Assembly: GCA_947044365.1 (NCBI GenBank)
Contig: OX345636.1
Span: forward strand, 47,904,896 to 47,968,895
Direction of reading: 5' to 3'
Source: Petrosia ficiformis
Taxonomy: Eukaryota > Porifera > Demospongiae > Haplosclerida > Petrosiidae
Length of the DNA: 64,000 nt
Below the pieces are notes generated by a model that saw only the letters and a program-made list of their open reading frames with translations, was not told the DNA's origin and searched no databases. Shown piece after piece: positions 46,352 through 58,887 of this stretch; within the stretch, counting starts at the first letter, position 1, and every line of letters begins with the position of its first letter. A program made the translations under genes and the position numbers.

Positions 46352-47575
46352 GTAGGGCTGGGAATCATTTAACGTTATCACTATAAAAGTAATTAAATTC
46401 CATAAATAGGAATCCACACCTATACAAAATTGAATACCAAGTTACCAACAAAATGTTTTAATGAAGTTTATTATTCTACACAAAGTCATAGATTCTTGCT
46501 AAGAAATACCAGCATGTCTATATTACTTGGAGAAAGTGAAGCTCAGCTGAACAACCATTCACATGGTACATAAGGAATGCATAAAAGATTTTGAGCTAAT
46601 TTGGAAAGTGTCTTAAAGCGATGCTCATGTTGCCGCCACCATTCCAGGGTGTCTTTATCTCTACCAATTTGCTCTTCAGCCCTATATGTGCTAATTTCAT
46701 TTTCAACATCATTAGTACAATCAACATGAGGTGGAGATCCATTTCCACTGCTGTCACTTGTGCTTCCACAATATAAAAAATCATCCATTTTGGAGAAGGT
46801 ACAGGCTTATCTTTGGTTGTTGCAAATGTAGATATTGATAGTTGACTGGTTACTATAAGTAGCTGAGAAAATACGTTCAGAAGAGTTCAAAAATTGCAAT
46901 GCTGGTCTAGAGCACTTGCCAAAAGCATTAGATTTTGTCAGGTCAGTATTCCTGAATCTGTCTTTGATGTTTTCGGTAATAATGTTTTTCATGTCTGCAA
47001 CAACTTTAGCATCAACTTCAGACTGATTGAGGTGACGTTTCAAAAGAGCTGTTAAAACAGGTTGAACGAGGGAAATAGAGGTAACCTTTTCAGAGCACAG
47101 CATTGTTGTTGCATGTGCAAGTGGTTCAAGAACTGATGCAATGTGTTCAACCAGAGAGATTTCTGATACAGATAACATGAGTTCACGTATAGCATTTTTT
47201 TGATCTCCAGTAGTCCAGCAGACACAGCTTCCTTTTGTTCAATCAAGCAGTTTATCATGTCGTTACTACTGTTCCATCTAGTACTTACACTCTGGATAGG
47301 TTTGTGGGGAGGTGTCCCTGTTTTATTTCAAGAGCTGTTTGTGATACATGACTATGATGGAAGTGTTTGACAATCCTCCTGCTAGTTGTAGTGTGTGACC
47401 AAAGGAGGGCACATGCACTCATCCTGTGATTTCTATTGCTCGGACAACATAACGGGCATTGTCACTAACACAGGCAGCAATCTTGTGCATCACACCCCAC
47501 TCATCAGCAACTTCATTAAGTATTGTAGCCACATTCTCACTTGTGATATTCAAGACAAAGCTGTACATAATATAT
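46352..47575 (-). pseudogene. hAT transposase relic found only in copy 2
   Basis: End TAGGGCTGGGAATCATTT at 46352. Minus-strand pieces: FVLNITSENVATILNEVADEW and a DNA-binding/catalytic-type SDNARYVV at about 47570-47440; STRWNSSNDMINCLIEQK at about 47280; ISLVEHIASVLEPLAHATTML at about 47160; and the C-terminal WWRQHEHRFKTLSKLAQNLL at about 46620. Several frame breaks; the N-terminal finger was not found. Host sequence that is single-copy in block 1 (about 18480-18720) occurs on both sides of it. Confidence 0.7.
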
Positions 47576-48021
47576 GTATAAATAAAACATACACATCAGT
47601 GTTCTTGTATATTTGGCAAGCTTCTATAAAATTTAATGATAATTAATTATTGATCAACTTCAAAGGTTTGTACATGTACATGTAGGTTGTTACCTGTTGA
47701 GTGTAAATATATGTACATGTAAGATAAAAAGAAATGACTTTGAGGTTCTCTCATGTGCAATTATAATTATATCTAGTCGGCACACAAGAACTGTTGTCAA
47801 CAGCTCCAGGTTTAACCGACTAGTCAACTACATGTAGTTAGACAAGTTGTTTAGACTCTAGTACATGCACATGTAATAGAACAACACACTTGAGCTATTG
47901 ACTAGTAGGAAGAAATCAGCTTGTATATATATATATATATACAGTATGTAGAAATTGGTACAAATGTAGCTCTTTATCTGAAATACATTGTAAACAGATA
48001 TATATCTACAGGAACAGTATA

Positions 48022-48222
48022 TGTCAATAAAAAGTCACCATACAGTACAGTATTTACTCGGTAGTTTCATTTCCACACTGCAGTAGTTCAACAGTAATTT
48101 TGATGGTAATTGGTGTACTTGTCGATTGAACAACACAGTAGTGATACAGTAATTACTATACTATACTGACAGTAGAACTAAGGTAATTACTGTTACATAC
48201 TGTATGGTGACTTTTATTGACA
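48022..48222. mobile_element. MITE, AAGTCACCATACAGTA family, copy 2
   Basis: Counterpart of 18742-18937 with the same inverted ends. Confidence 0.75.
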
Positions 48223-48493
48223 AATACTGTACATGTATGAGTAAGAATAATAGTTAAAAATCAATAATTTTGCAAGAGCCAAAATTTCATAAACTTTCAT
48301 AATCATGTAACCATGTTTACAAAAATCAACTGTTAGAGGAAGCAAATTTTGATCAATCTTTGCTATTCTGCCATTTTTATTACAAGCAAATGAAATTTGG
48401 TATCCATAAAAATAATCATTAGGCATCTTAGATACTAAATTTCAGCTAAATAGTGAATATGATCCTAAACTGCCTCCTCCAAATTGGTCGATA

Positions 48494-48812
48494 AAAATGA
48501 AAGAATATATATATAGGTATGTCGAAAGTCGAAATCCAATACTATGCAAACAAGATCATGACAGTACTGGTACAAGAGGTTAACATACAATGTATGACCC
48601 AAAATTAAACAAACCACTTTCATATAACCCTACATACGTGTACATGTATGTACGGCTCTTTGTCTTTTACTTTATAGCAGTGTACGTACTTATGTACATG
48701 TAGGGTTATATGAAAGTGGATTTTATTTTAGGTTCTTCATGTATGTTAACCTCCTGACCTTGTTTGCATACTTTTGGGGTTTCGACATCCCTACATCTTC
48801 TTTCATTTTTAT
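48494..48812. mobile_element. foldback MITE upstream of GTPase exon C
   Basis: Counterpart of 19208-19531, ending about 65 bp before the acceptor of exon C. Confidence 0.75.
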
Positions 48813-48879
48813 TGAAAATGATTTATTATTATTAGCAGATTTAGTGTTTTTATAAGTTTATATTTCTGTTTCATTTCAG

Positions 48880-51347
48880 GATATGCAGAGTTGCTGGAAA
48901 ATGCCAAAGCTGAGGGCCACATCACATTAAAGTGGTCTAATCTTGTTGTATTTGGTGGTTCTGAAAGTGGTAAAACTGCCCTGTTGAATCTACTCTTAAA
49001 CAAAGAACCAGTCAGAGGATGTTATGTTATACCTCAAGTTATGGTACCTCCAAAAGTCTATTTAGAGCACGAAGATCCAGGATATGATTCTGATGGTATT
49101 TCTACTTCAGCTGAATCTTCTGACTCAGATGATAGCCTGCCCGAATACGAAAAAAGAGTAGTCGAACTCGAAACCCATTATATACTAGTTGACGAAAGCT
49201 GCAATTGGAAACCTGCTGATATTAGAACTGTTAAAACGAAATTTGCGCAAGCTCTAAAATCACGTGTTGAGCACAGTAGTAGTCTTGAAGAGTCACGTGA
49301 CGTCAACCCATTGAACAACCCAGTAACAAGTAAATTCCCGGGTCAGCTCGGTTTGAAGACAACACCTCTGCATCAGGCTATGAAACCTAAAACTCGTAAA
49401 CCTCAGACGTCTCTCGTTTTCGAAGAGTTACATGATTTGCTTCCAAAACATGAAGCATCTGATGAGCTGTATAAAGTTCACTGGATCTATACCAGCAATT
49501 CAGCAGGTCAAGCCCCTTTCCTTGATCTAGCCACAGAAATGTTGCGTTACAATTCCACGAATATAATCGTCCTTAATCTTAATGAAAAACTTATGGACAA
49601 TCCTAATTGCTTTTATTCTTATGAAGGAATGAAGATAGGCAAAGCGAAGAGGCCATTACACACTCTACAACAAGTGAAGGGCCTTTTTCGCTGTAAATAT
49701 TCGATTAAATTACCACCACTCAAAGGAGTAAAGGTTATTCATCGATGTGGAAAGCCAAATTTTGTAGTAGCTGGTAGTCGTTATGACAAGTAAAAAGAGC
49801 TTCAGGAGAAAAACGAGCTTGAAGAGACTCTTGAAAAGAAAAATGAATACCTTCATAGAGAGCTTAAGGAATATGAAGATGTTAGGATTGATTATAACAA
49901 AGATAAGCATGAAGGGATTTTTCCAGTAAACATGCTTGGTAGAACCAGTGAAGAACATGAAATTGCTGAACGAATACGTAAGATAGTATCTCAGTCCTAT
50001 GTCCAGTATGAAATTCCCATTCGTTGGTTTCTCTTCCAATTAGAGCTGAAGTTGAAGGCATCAGATCGTGGTTACATGAGTATTAATGAGTGTTATCAGA
50101 TCGGAGAGACTATTGACATGACAAAAGATGAAGTAGAGGCTGCATTATGTTACTTCCATGATATGTCCATTTATCTATATTTCCATTCAATCCTTCCATC
50201 AGTTGTATTTATTAACCCACAAGCTCTCTTTGACAAGCTGTCTCTTGTAATGGGTATTGGAAGTAACACGTATCCTGTATCTGTAGCTGATGTTAACGAT
50301 CTCACGTTTACCGGAATCTTTAGATACGATTTCTTTGATATTGTGACATTGAGAGACAAGTATGATGAAGTATTCAGTTGTGATGACTTCCTCAAGTTGA
50401 TGAAAGGGTTAGAAGTTGTTTACGATCTCCTAGATGGTACTGGCTATTATCTTCCTTGTGCCCAGTTAGTACTCGACGAGCCTTTGGATATAAATGTTAA
50501 CGACTCAGAAGTTGAACCTCTTATTCTGGTTTTGGGCGAAGGACGACTTCCTCGCTCCTTTTTTCCAACCTTAGTGACATATCTGCTAGGACCAGATTGT
50601 CCAACGCGTCTTAACCTACCTACATATGTTTACCTGTATCGTAATAAAATCACTTTTCAATGTTCTACAATAGCAGGTATTATGACTATTGTTGATGGGG
50701 TGAACTGGATAGCTGTTCGCTACTGTGGACCACATGTGTTTAGCTGTTACGCTCGTTATGTTGTGCTTTGTGGTTTGGAATGGATGCTGGGTAAATTCTC
50801 GTGGTGCAGTGGTTTAGTTTCTCCAAAGGAATTGTTTATATGCAGAATGGCTAACTGCTCCAACTCTTCACTCCACTTCTGTCGTTTATCAGAAGATCGG
50901 AAGACAGTTATTTGTATGACTTCTAATGCCTGTAGTGAAAGCAATAATTATGAAACTTCACGTTTCTTGGTTTGATGAAAAAGGTACGTATGAAACTAAA
51001 CTTAATTGAAATTAGTGCTGAAACGAATATACATGCATGTGTGATTATTCATTCATTACTTTGGTATTGGAATGCAGTGGTGTGGAAATAGTGATCCAAT
51101 TGCTGGACATTTGGCCTATTTTTAGTACCCTTTTCCTGATCCCCATATACTGTGCATTCACTAGATTTATTGGAAAATGTCCTGTATGACTGGCTTTTTC
51201 CACACCAATGTAGTTTTTGGTATTTGTTAAGTGTAGAAACCAAACATGGGATTCTTAGGTGTATAGGATAACAGTGAGTAATTTTTTGTTTCAGTTTTCA
51301 GCTTCAAGATTATACAACAGACAATAGCAGCAGTGAGGCATTTATAG
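48880..51347 (+). pseudogene. Roc-COR-like GTPase copy C, broken
   Basis: Counterpart of exon B (48880-50983) with the same acceptor, the same GTACGT donor and a matching terminal exon at 51295-51347. Two lesions: TAA at 49791-49793 where A and B have a Tyr codon in RYDKYKE, and a net 4-bp gain near 50943-50948 that shifts the frame before the donor. The micro-exon and coiled-coil exon that precede B have no counterpart, because the duplication starts inside the intron. A shortened product of about 300 residues with the P-loop and G3 region but no COR part is conceivable if transcribed, yet it would lack its usual start. Walker A GGSESGKT and NSAGQ are kept. Confidence 0.85.
51074..51200. mobile_element. 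MITE, GGTGTGGAAA family, after exon C
   Basis: Counterpart of 21794-21921, in the last intron of copy C. Confidence 0.65.
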
Positions 51348-51601
51348 TAGTTACTGACAGCAAAGCAATCAGCTAATACTTGATATTTCACACAAATGAA
51401 TTATAATTATAAGCAAACATTTGATTTGTTGAGGAAAATTATATTATTCGAATACCAAAAATTAGTCTTCATTGTTTTTTGATAATGATGTAGTAACTCT
51501 TTGTGGTGCATTAAATAGAAATGGGATATTCAGTTAGGGTTAAGAAAACTGAAAAGCTGCATGTGTTAAATTCATTGCAAAACATATACATAGATTTTTA
51601 A

Positions 51602-51990
51602 TAGGGCTGGAACAGAATCAACGGATCCTGTCTTTTACTATCCAGATATCCATTCACAATAATGGTTGGGTATGTGGATAATTGCTCTAAAAATTTGTGA
51701 CTTGTTTGGACTAAAATATACACTCACCTTTTTGCTGTAATAAACTACAATAGATGTTTATACAAGCAGCGTTGGTGTTTTTACATAATTATTGTTCTGC
51801 ACTCTACAAGCCAAAAAAGCTAGTAATGCATAGCAAGAAATTTATTAACCACCATTTTATTGCAAATTCAATTTCACATCTCTGGTTTCTGCACATGTAC
51901 TAACATTAAACAAGTAACTGGATACAAAAAAACAGATCCGGAAATTCAATTTGCAGAAAACCGGATAATCAGGTATCTGTTCCAGCCCTA
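51602..51990. mobile_element. hAT-type MITE, copy 2
   Basis: Counterpart of 22300-22674; ends TAGGGCTGGAACAGA and TCTGTTCCAGCCCTA intact. Confidence 0.85.
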
Positions 51991-53895
51991 ATTTTGAGGC
52001 ATTCATGTATAAACGTCAGCTTTTGTTTGTCTAAAAAATTTATTATAGTTTGATTTATAATTATTATTTTAAAATTATTAACAGGTAGTAAACTAAAGAG
52101 AGATGTATATTAAAAACAATGGCATCAAAAGGTATTTCAAGTTTTGTGATATGCAGTAAAATTTCATAATGATATACATGTACATTGTAACTGAAAGACT
52201 CAGACCTGACTCATTAGTATGGATATGAGCCTTTCAGTTGTACGTGTACCAGAATAGGGATGGGCAATATTTTGATTATTGTGATAATCGTGATTAAAAT
52301 TTTGTGTGATAATCATATCGTCTAAATATTGCCACACAATAATCATTGACTCATATTTTCATAATCACCCATACCTATACCAGAGTTTCATATAAAGCGG
52401 AGGGGAGAGGGGGGCTGCAATACATGATGATGTCAAACGAATGTCTACATGTATAATTACTGTGTTCTGCCCACGACATGTTTTGGGTTGCAGTGTTCAT
52501 TCACATGTAGTGCTGTTTATCCAGTACATTTACATGTATATACTTAATTCTGTCTCAGTAACCTATACATTTACATGTATGTACATGTGTATTATATGAC
52601 AGGTGGTTATTCCCGACCAGTGTGGGCAGAACACTGTCAATACCATATAGCTCTGAATTTTCATAGCTAAAATTTTTGTGTTTTGACAATATTTAACTAT
52701 TTTGCAATAAAATGTTGCACCATTCTATTATAGAGTAATAGAAGACAAAAAAACTACTTGGGCAATAATGTGACTTATTTTTGAAAAGGGACACTTTCCA
52801 ATTTTCAAATGCTTGTATTTAATTGTTCACCATTCCACCATTTAGTAGAGGAAGTAAATGAAATTTGGTATTTAAGAAGCTTAATAATAGCTCTCTCAGG
52901 ATACCAAATTTCAAAATTCGATTGCATATAATAATTATTATTGATGATGATGTAATTTGAGGGAAGTGTTTTGTTTGTTTTACAAATGGGTGTGGCTGTG
53001 ATAATTACTTGTTGCATCCCTTTCTATTTGAAACTCCCTCTAGCTGGGATAGTTGGTATCCAGGAAAAGTAAGATGTTTATCGTCTAAATAATATAATTA
53101 TTTTCTTACAGAATCTACCACAAGACACGCTGTATAATTGTTCTAACTGTAATTCTAACTGGAAAAAAGATAACTCTGTTGTAGTTATGTGTTACATTTT
53201 TGTAGTTTTTTTTGTTGCTGCATCAGCAACTATTAATTTGTTGGGTGTTTTCAGTTATTATAATTATGTAACAGTATTCTTAATTAATTAATTTACATTT
53301 TAATTATTACATATAGACTGCAGTCTATATGTAATAATTATGTTTGAAGTTTCCAATTCAAGATACACTTTTGTCTTTCCTTCTTTATAATTATTAACTG
53401 TATTAAACAATGGGAATTTCTTGATGTACATAATTTTACAGTGAACTAATAGTCATGGAAATTCTTGAGTGTTCTTGATCACTTATGACTAACAGAAAGA
53501 ATGTACAAGTCACTAATAATAATACATGCATAATTGTTAGAGCTGAGATCGAATTGGCAGAGATTCTGAAACAATTATCACTAACTTCAAATTAGTGGAA
53601 ATGCAATTAATACAGAAACTCCTCCCATTTGATGATCAAAAAGGCTTCCTATCACTTACAGTAATTCTTATGGACATACAATCGACAATCAGAAGAATTT
53701 TCAAATATCAATTGATTAATTCATTAATCATCCTACTGATCCTAGCCTTTTTAATTATGTACATGAAAAGTATTGCTCAGACTGTGATGTGAAACATTAG
53801 CATTATAGCTACTAGTGTTAATTAACTCCTGTATTCATGCAAGTACATGTATGTGTGTACCATAAACACAAGTATTCATGCTTTCATTTGTAACA

Positions 53896-54420
53896 AGTGT
53901 ATATAGAGAAAAAAACATCCCTATATTTGCTTTGATGACTATGTATTAAGCATTGCTGATGGCACTAGTGTCTCTACCTTTCTGTGTACTCCTGAAGACG
54001 TAAGTGTAAGCCTAATTGCAGTCTAAATACACAGATGTCTGATGAACTGACTGAGGTACTCCTTCAAGGTTCTAAATGATGACTTCCTCGTGTCTGAAAC
54101 TCAACAACTTATCATACTTACTTGTTAAAGATTCTTGCATAATATCTATACTTTTTCTCTGCTATATACAACAGTTATTAGCAGTTTTACATCCTTTCTG
54201 AATCTTCCTGGCTGGTCTGTAGCTCAAATGCGCGTTCTTTTACGCGCCACGCCCATTAATTGACCGAGCCCCCCCCCGGGAATGACGCTAACTACGTATA
54301 CAACGCATAGTCGCGCAAGTGACACAAGAATATATATATATATAATTATATATAATTATATATATATACATTAAACCCCGTGGAAAGCAATTATAGGGAT
54401 GGCCCTACGGGCCATAAAAA
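53896..54420 (+). mobile_element. dispersed repeat ending GGCCCTACGGGCCATAAAAA
   Basis: Starts GTGTATATAGAGAAAAAAAC and ends in a palindrome GGCCCTACGGGCC. Contains GGGCGTGGCGCG-type G+C-rich DNA and a TA microsatellite (54330-54371). An inverted relative is at 59537-59995, a short one at 10190-10361. It is absent from the matching place in block 1. No terminal inverted repeats, so the class is unknown. Confidence 0.6.
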
Positions 54421-54557
54421 TATAATTATAATAATTATAATAATTATTCAGAGTTTATATTATAATACATTTTGAAACAAGTGTACAACAATGTCAAAAG
54501 AGAATCCTTGCTTGCTGGCAAGAGTGACCCCACATAACTGGGATAATTATATAATTC

Positions 54558-57500
54558 CTATACTGTCTGTTGTTTTGCAGATGATTTATTTAATTCATCT
54601 ACCATGACTTTGGCAATTCTTGACAGAGCTGGATCATGTTGGCTCTTCAATACATCACAAAACTGTAATAACAATTGAGGTGTATCACACGATTTGAGAT
54701 AAGATTCAAATGCATTGACTAGTTTACTGGCTCTCTCGTATCTAGAAAGATTCCGTGTATTCCTCACTTCGTCTTTGACTGAGTCTGGTATTAGATCAAC
54801 TGATGATAGGTCATTAGCTAATCTCTCTGTGTCTGATATAACACCCAACATTTCAGATATGTGTCTCTTTAGTATACTCAGTGGCATAACTGGAATAAAA
54901 ATAATTAAAATAAAAATATTACCGGTTCATCTGCATAGTATTTGTATGAAAAACACATATGGAGCTAATAGTTGCTTACCATACAAAAGTATAGTATGCA
55001 TAATTACATAGCTATGCTTGGCATGGGGACATTTGTTGGTACAATTAATCCTGAAAGCAACCTTTCAAAACAGATTGCCATTGTAATTAATTAAAATAAT
55101 TATTATAAATCACAATACATTCTATGCTGCATAGCTCCTGATGCTAAAAATTACAAACCTTTAAGGAGAATATTATGTTTACTATCATTTCATTGACAGT
55201 GACTCCTGATATAATGAAGTGGAGTTAGTCATTAAGTGGCTCAGTAAGCAATGAATATAAAATGTTAAGATTTGAGATTGGATTTGAGACAAAAGTAGGA
55301 TATTAATTGCAAGGTAGACATTAATTATCAATGTATAACAATTGATTTTATTCATAGCCATGCAGGAATGTTATAACGAGGCAATAAGTAATTGCTGAAT
55401 CACCACAACAGTGCTTACTTTCTCAGTAAATGATTACCTGATTCAGCTATTTCATTATAATTACTGAATCACCACAACAGTGCTTACTTTCTCAGTAAAT
55501 GATTACCTGATTCAGCTATTTCATTATAATTACTGAATCACCACAACAGTGCTTACTTTCTCAGTAAATGATTACCTGATTCAGCTATTTCATTATAATT
55601 ACTGAATCACCACAACAGTGCTTACTTTCTCAGTAAATGATTACCTGATTCAGCTATTTCATTATAATTACTGAATCACCACAACAGTGCTTACTTTCTC
55701 AGTAAATGATTACCTGATTCAGCTATTTCATTATAATTACTGAATCACCACAACAGTGCTAACTTTCTCAGTAAATGATTACCTGATTCAGCTATTTCAT
55801 TATAATTATTGATTTAGCATACTATAATGTTTGTTTTGCAATTACAATTAGGTTGCATGCCAGAGACACTTCAAAATTAATATAAGGTAAGAGAAAACAA
55901 ACTAGCTACAATTATGGTGTTATTATCTAACTATATGACTTAACTATATGACTTAACTGTACTCAGGAATTACTATCAATTAGCTGAATCCTTCCAAGCA
56001 TTGGCCATATTTATTGTATACTTAATAATTATTATTTAAAATACTTGTATCAATGAATACCATCTATTGGCTGTGTGGTTGTTGACGTAAAAATTGGATC
56101 ACTACTCAGGTACTCGCAATTGGTTAGCATTTCCTGTGAAAAGAAATTCCATGTAAGTAGGGTTCTCAATAGAGGAGAATGACTAGCTTAAATATATATA
56201 ATAATGACATCCATTCACATACCTCGAGTCTACGACCACCAAATATGGATAATGAGCATGTGCCACTTTCTATAGGCTCAAAAGGTAACAGATCAGATAC
56301 TTTCTTTTCCTTAAGCGTTTCGCTAGTAATGTATACCAAGTGAGGTTCTGATTTAATTTGGCATGCCAAAACATGAACATCATAGAGTGTTAGTTGAGAT
56401 GACGTGTTGATGGGGAGTTTTACCTCAGAACAATCAATAAGGAATTCCTTAACACTTATGGTTGAACAATGTTGTTTATGAAGAATTAAAATGTTTTGTA
56501 TGATCTTGTAACGTCGATCCATCATGTTTATTTCAGATCCTTCTTTACAAGATATAAACAATATTACACACCGGTTATCATCAACCAATTCCACCAGTGT
56601 TGTCACACCATTACGTAACCAGCGAATTCCATTTCTATATACTGTACATGTACGATTGAGTATCAGTTTCTGTTTAGCATTATCTATTGGAGCATTGTCT
56701 ATTGGCAATGCATGATTAAAAGCTAGTTGCATAAGTAGAACATGGAAGAAATATGATGTTAAGAAATCGCAATCTGCTGTGCACTTAAGACACCAACCAA
56801 ATTGATACTTTGTATCATTTTCTTCTGGTCTTCCTGAAGTGGTCGTAAGAGCAGGAAAGAAGAACAGTTTCTCATCATCACCTACATTTCTGTCTATATC
56901 TGAAGAAATATCGATACAGAGTTCCAATGACACTAGAAACTGACATAACAGCTCTTTAGGATAGTATGGGAAGAGTTGAGAGAGAGAAGACTGTGTGATG
57001 ACTCCTGTATTACTGAATACATGACGATGTTCTTTGAACGTTTCTGGAGCAAAAAGGGTTCCATTAACTTCATGAAGAAGAATGTTTTTGTCTGCAACTA
57101 CCCACGAATTAAGTGGTGTTTCATCATTCCCGAAGAACATAATTAAACCAGTTGAATGGAGGTCAGGGAGAAGTTTTATGATCCTTTTCTGATCACGTTT
57201 GTCCATTAGAGAATAGTCCTCTTTTGTATAACTTATAATGAGCTCTTCTAGGGTATAGACACTCTTTCGTTTCTGTTGAAGGAATGGGTAGAGCAAATGA
57301 CAATACAAATTCATTTTTCTGGTGGTAAAATTATTACGAATCAAATCACATTCATTGGATAAAATTTTAATAAATGATACAAGCTTATCTCCATCAAGTT
57401 TACGACAATTGAGTGTAACTAGATCTGAAAACATGGAATCCTTAGAATCAATGCATTGCAAAAGCTGCTTATACCTAGCTCTTGATTCACTAGCAGGTAT

Positions 57501-58412
57501 GCAATCAATATGGCTGGCTACTACAATTACTCGGTGTGCATTTTCACTCCTTAAATTCTTGATAAACATCTGCCATTGCTTGAGATGAGTGGAGGCTTCT
57601 CGATCGCATATGTTAATGACAATGATAAATACAGCTGCAGAATTCTGTAGTAGATTCTCAAGTACTGCAATATGACTGAAATGATAGTGTGAATGACCTG
57701 CAAAGTCATGTAAAATAATGTTTCCCAGTTCTTTATGTTCAAGTTTATGTGAGATAATACCGGCTGTATAGCGTTTTACTCCCTTAATATTTCGAAATCG
57801 ACCAAAAATTGGACTGTCTCTGCATCTCTCAATTATTACTTGAGCTAATGTACTCTTACCAACACCACTGTTACCAAGTATAAAAATATTGGTGTATAAG
57901 TTGAGGAAGGAAGAAGTACTGATACCTCCCATCGAAATAATCTGTTTGTTTAGTTCAGTATTATAAGTACGGGAAGATGATCTAACACTTTCAATTTCAC
58001 TTGTTCTAACTGGATAGACTTTTCCTGTTGAGAGAAGGTATTCTACAACTGAAATGTGTCTAAAACGACTTGTATAGTCTAAAGGAGTACAATGTTTTTT
58101 ATTTCTATGCATCGGATCACACTGACACTCCTTGGTAAGATATTTAACAGTGTCTAGGTGACCATTATAGCAAGCAAGATGTAATGGAATTGATCCCTGT
58201 TTAGTCTCACAGTTTGGATCACAATGGTATTCTTCTATCAACCGTTTCAGGACGTTTATCAAACCTCTACTAGCAGCAAGATGAACTAGAGTCCAGTTAT
58301 AAGAGTCTGTTATTCTGCTGGGATTATGCACTTGATCCAAGAGTTGGATAACTTCATCCTCTACACCAGAATTAAAAGCATCCCAACACTGTTGATCAAT
58401 ATGATCAGACAT
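54558..58412 (-). CDS. ANK-Roc-COR GTPase with C-terminal CARD-like domain (gene E)
   Basis: Paralogue of D with the same three-exon plan: 58412-56223, 56133-56061 and 54889-54558, 2,595 nt (864 residues plus stop), all phases consistent. Start at 58412 (MSDHIDQQCWD) aligns with D. Ankyrin repeats, GNSGVGKST, DFAGH and SHIDC are all present. The second exon uses a GTATTC donor three bases beyond the D site, because the D-type GT reads AT here; phase is kept and one codon is added. The C-terminal CARD-like domain (RYERASKLVNAFESYLKSCD) is clear. A small internal duplication PIDNAPIDNA lies in the C-terminal half. The ankyrin part is nearly identical to D but the GTPase/COR part and tail differ widely. 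Likely functional. It converges on broken copy C. Confidence 0.85.
55393..55806. repeat. 69-bp tandem repeat in the last intron of E
   Basis: Six units of 69 bp, nearly identical, each containing CTGAATCACCACAACAGTGC, CTTTCTCAGTAAATGATTAC and CTGATTCAGCTATTTCATTA. Each unit has the hairpin pair ACTGAATCA and TGATTCAGC. The matching intron of D has one diverged unit only. Confidence 0.95.
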
Positions 58413-58413
58413 A

Positions 58414-58860
58414 GCGCCTTTGAGCAAGAAGAGAGGGCTGACGAATACTTTTTTTGCACACAAGATCAGGAATTTGACGACGCAATATACTTGGTAGCAT
58501 GTGACTATATAGGGAAAACCTCCGGTTAGGTGCTCGGTCTCGGAGATGAGCTGTCCCCCAGACACGTATGCCTATATATAGAGGTTCGTTCCATAACCAC
58601 ACCCTCAATATAAAATTGTGTATATGTACTTAAATGGAGGGTGTGGTTACGGAACGGAATAATTGTGTCAACGGAACTGAAATCTCCTGTACTGCGATTT
58701 TTACTTCACTTGGACCAGTTCATTCCGTCCGTAAACCACACCCTCTGTCAGACAATGTATATGTGTACTATGTTAACTCTATTAACATAGTACATATACA
58801 TTGTCTATAAGGTGTGTTTACGGGACGGAGTACTGATCCAATTCCCAAGTGAAGTGAAAA
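58414..58860. repeat. hairpin-rich upstream region of E
   Basis: Foldback 1 at about 58583-58668: GTTCGTTCCATAACCACACC against GTGTGGTTACGGAACGGAAT. Foldback 2 at about 58713-58842: CATTCCGTCCGTAAACCACA against GTGTGTTTACGGGACGGAGT, with a perfect inner hairpin ACTATGTTAA/TTAACATAGT. They look like two related miniature elements and share the word for GGGTGTGGTT. Not related to the sequence upstream of D. Confidence 0.7.
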
Positions 58861-58887
58861 TGGCAGTATATATATATATACGACTAC

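Larger units (their letters stand above)
51348..54557. other. intergenic region between copy C and gene E
   Basis: Collinear with 22063-24817. Carries the hAT-type MITEs (51602-51990; 52255-52377, shortened), the GTGTTCTGCCCA MITE (52462-52634) and, only in this copy, the repeat at 53896-54420. No gene is supported. Confidence 0.5.
40831..58413. repeat. segmental duplication, copy 2
   Basis: Second copy of 13936-28575 in the same orientation. The left junction falls in 5S spacer sequence (CAGTGAATATAG), and the right is at the start codon of E. It carries extra insertions at 42191-42785, 46066-47756 and 55393-55806. It lacks the ZNF862-like relic and all exons upstream of exon B. Confidence 0.9.
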
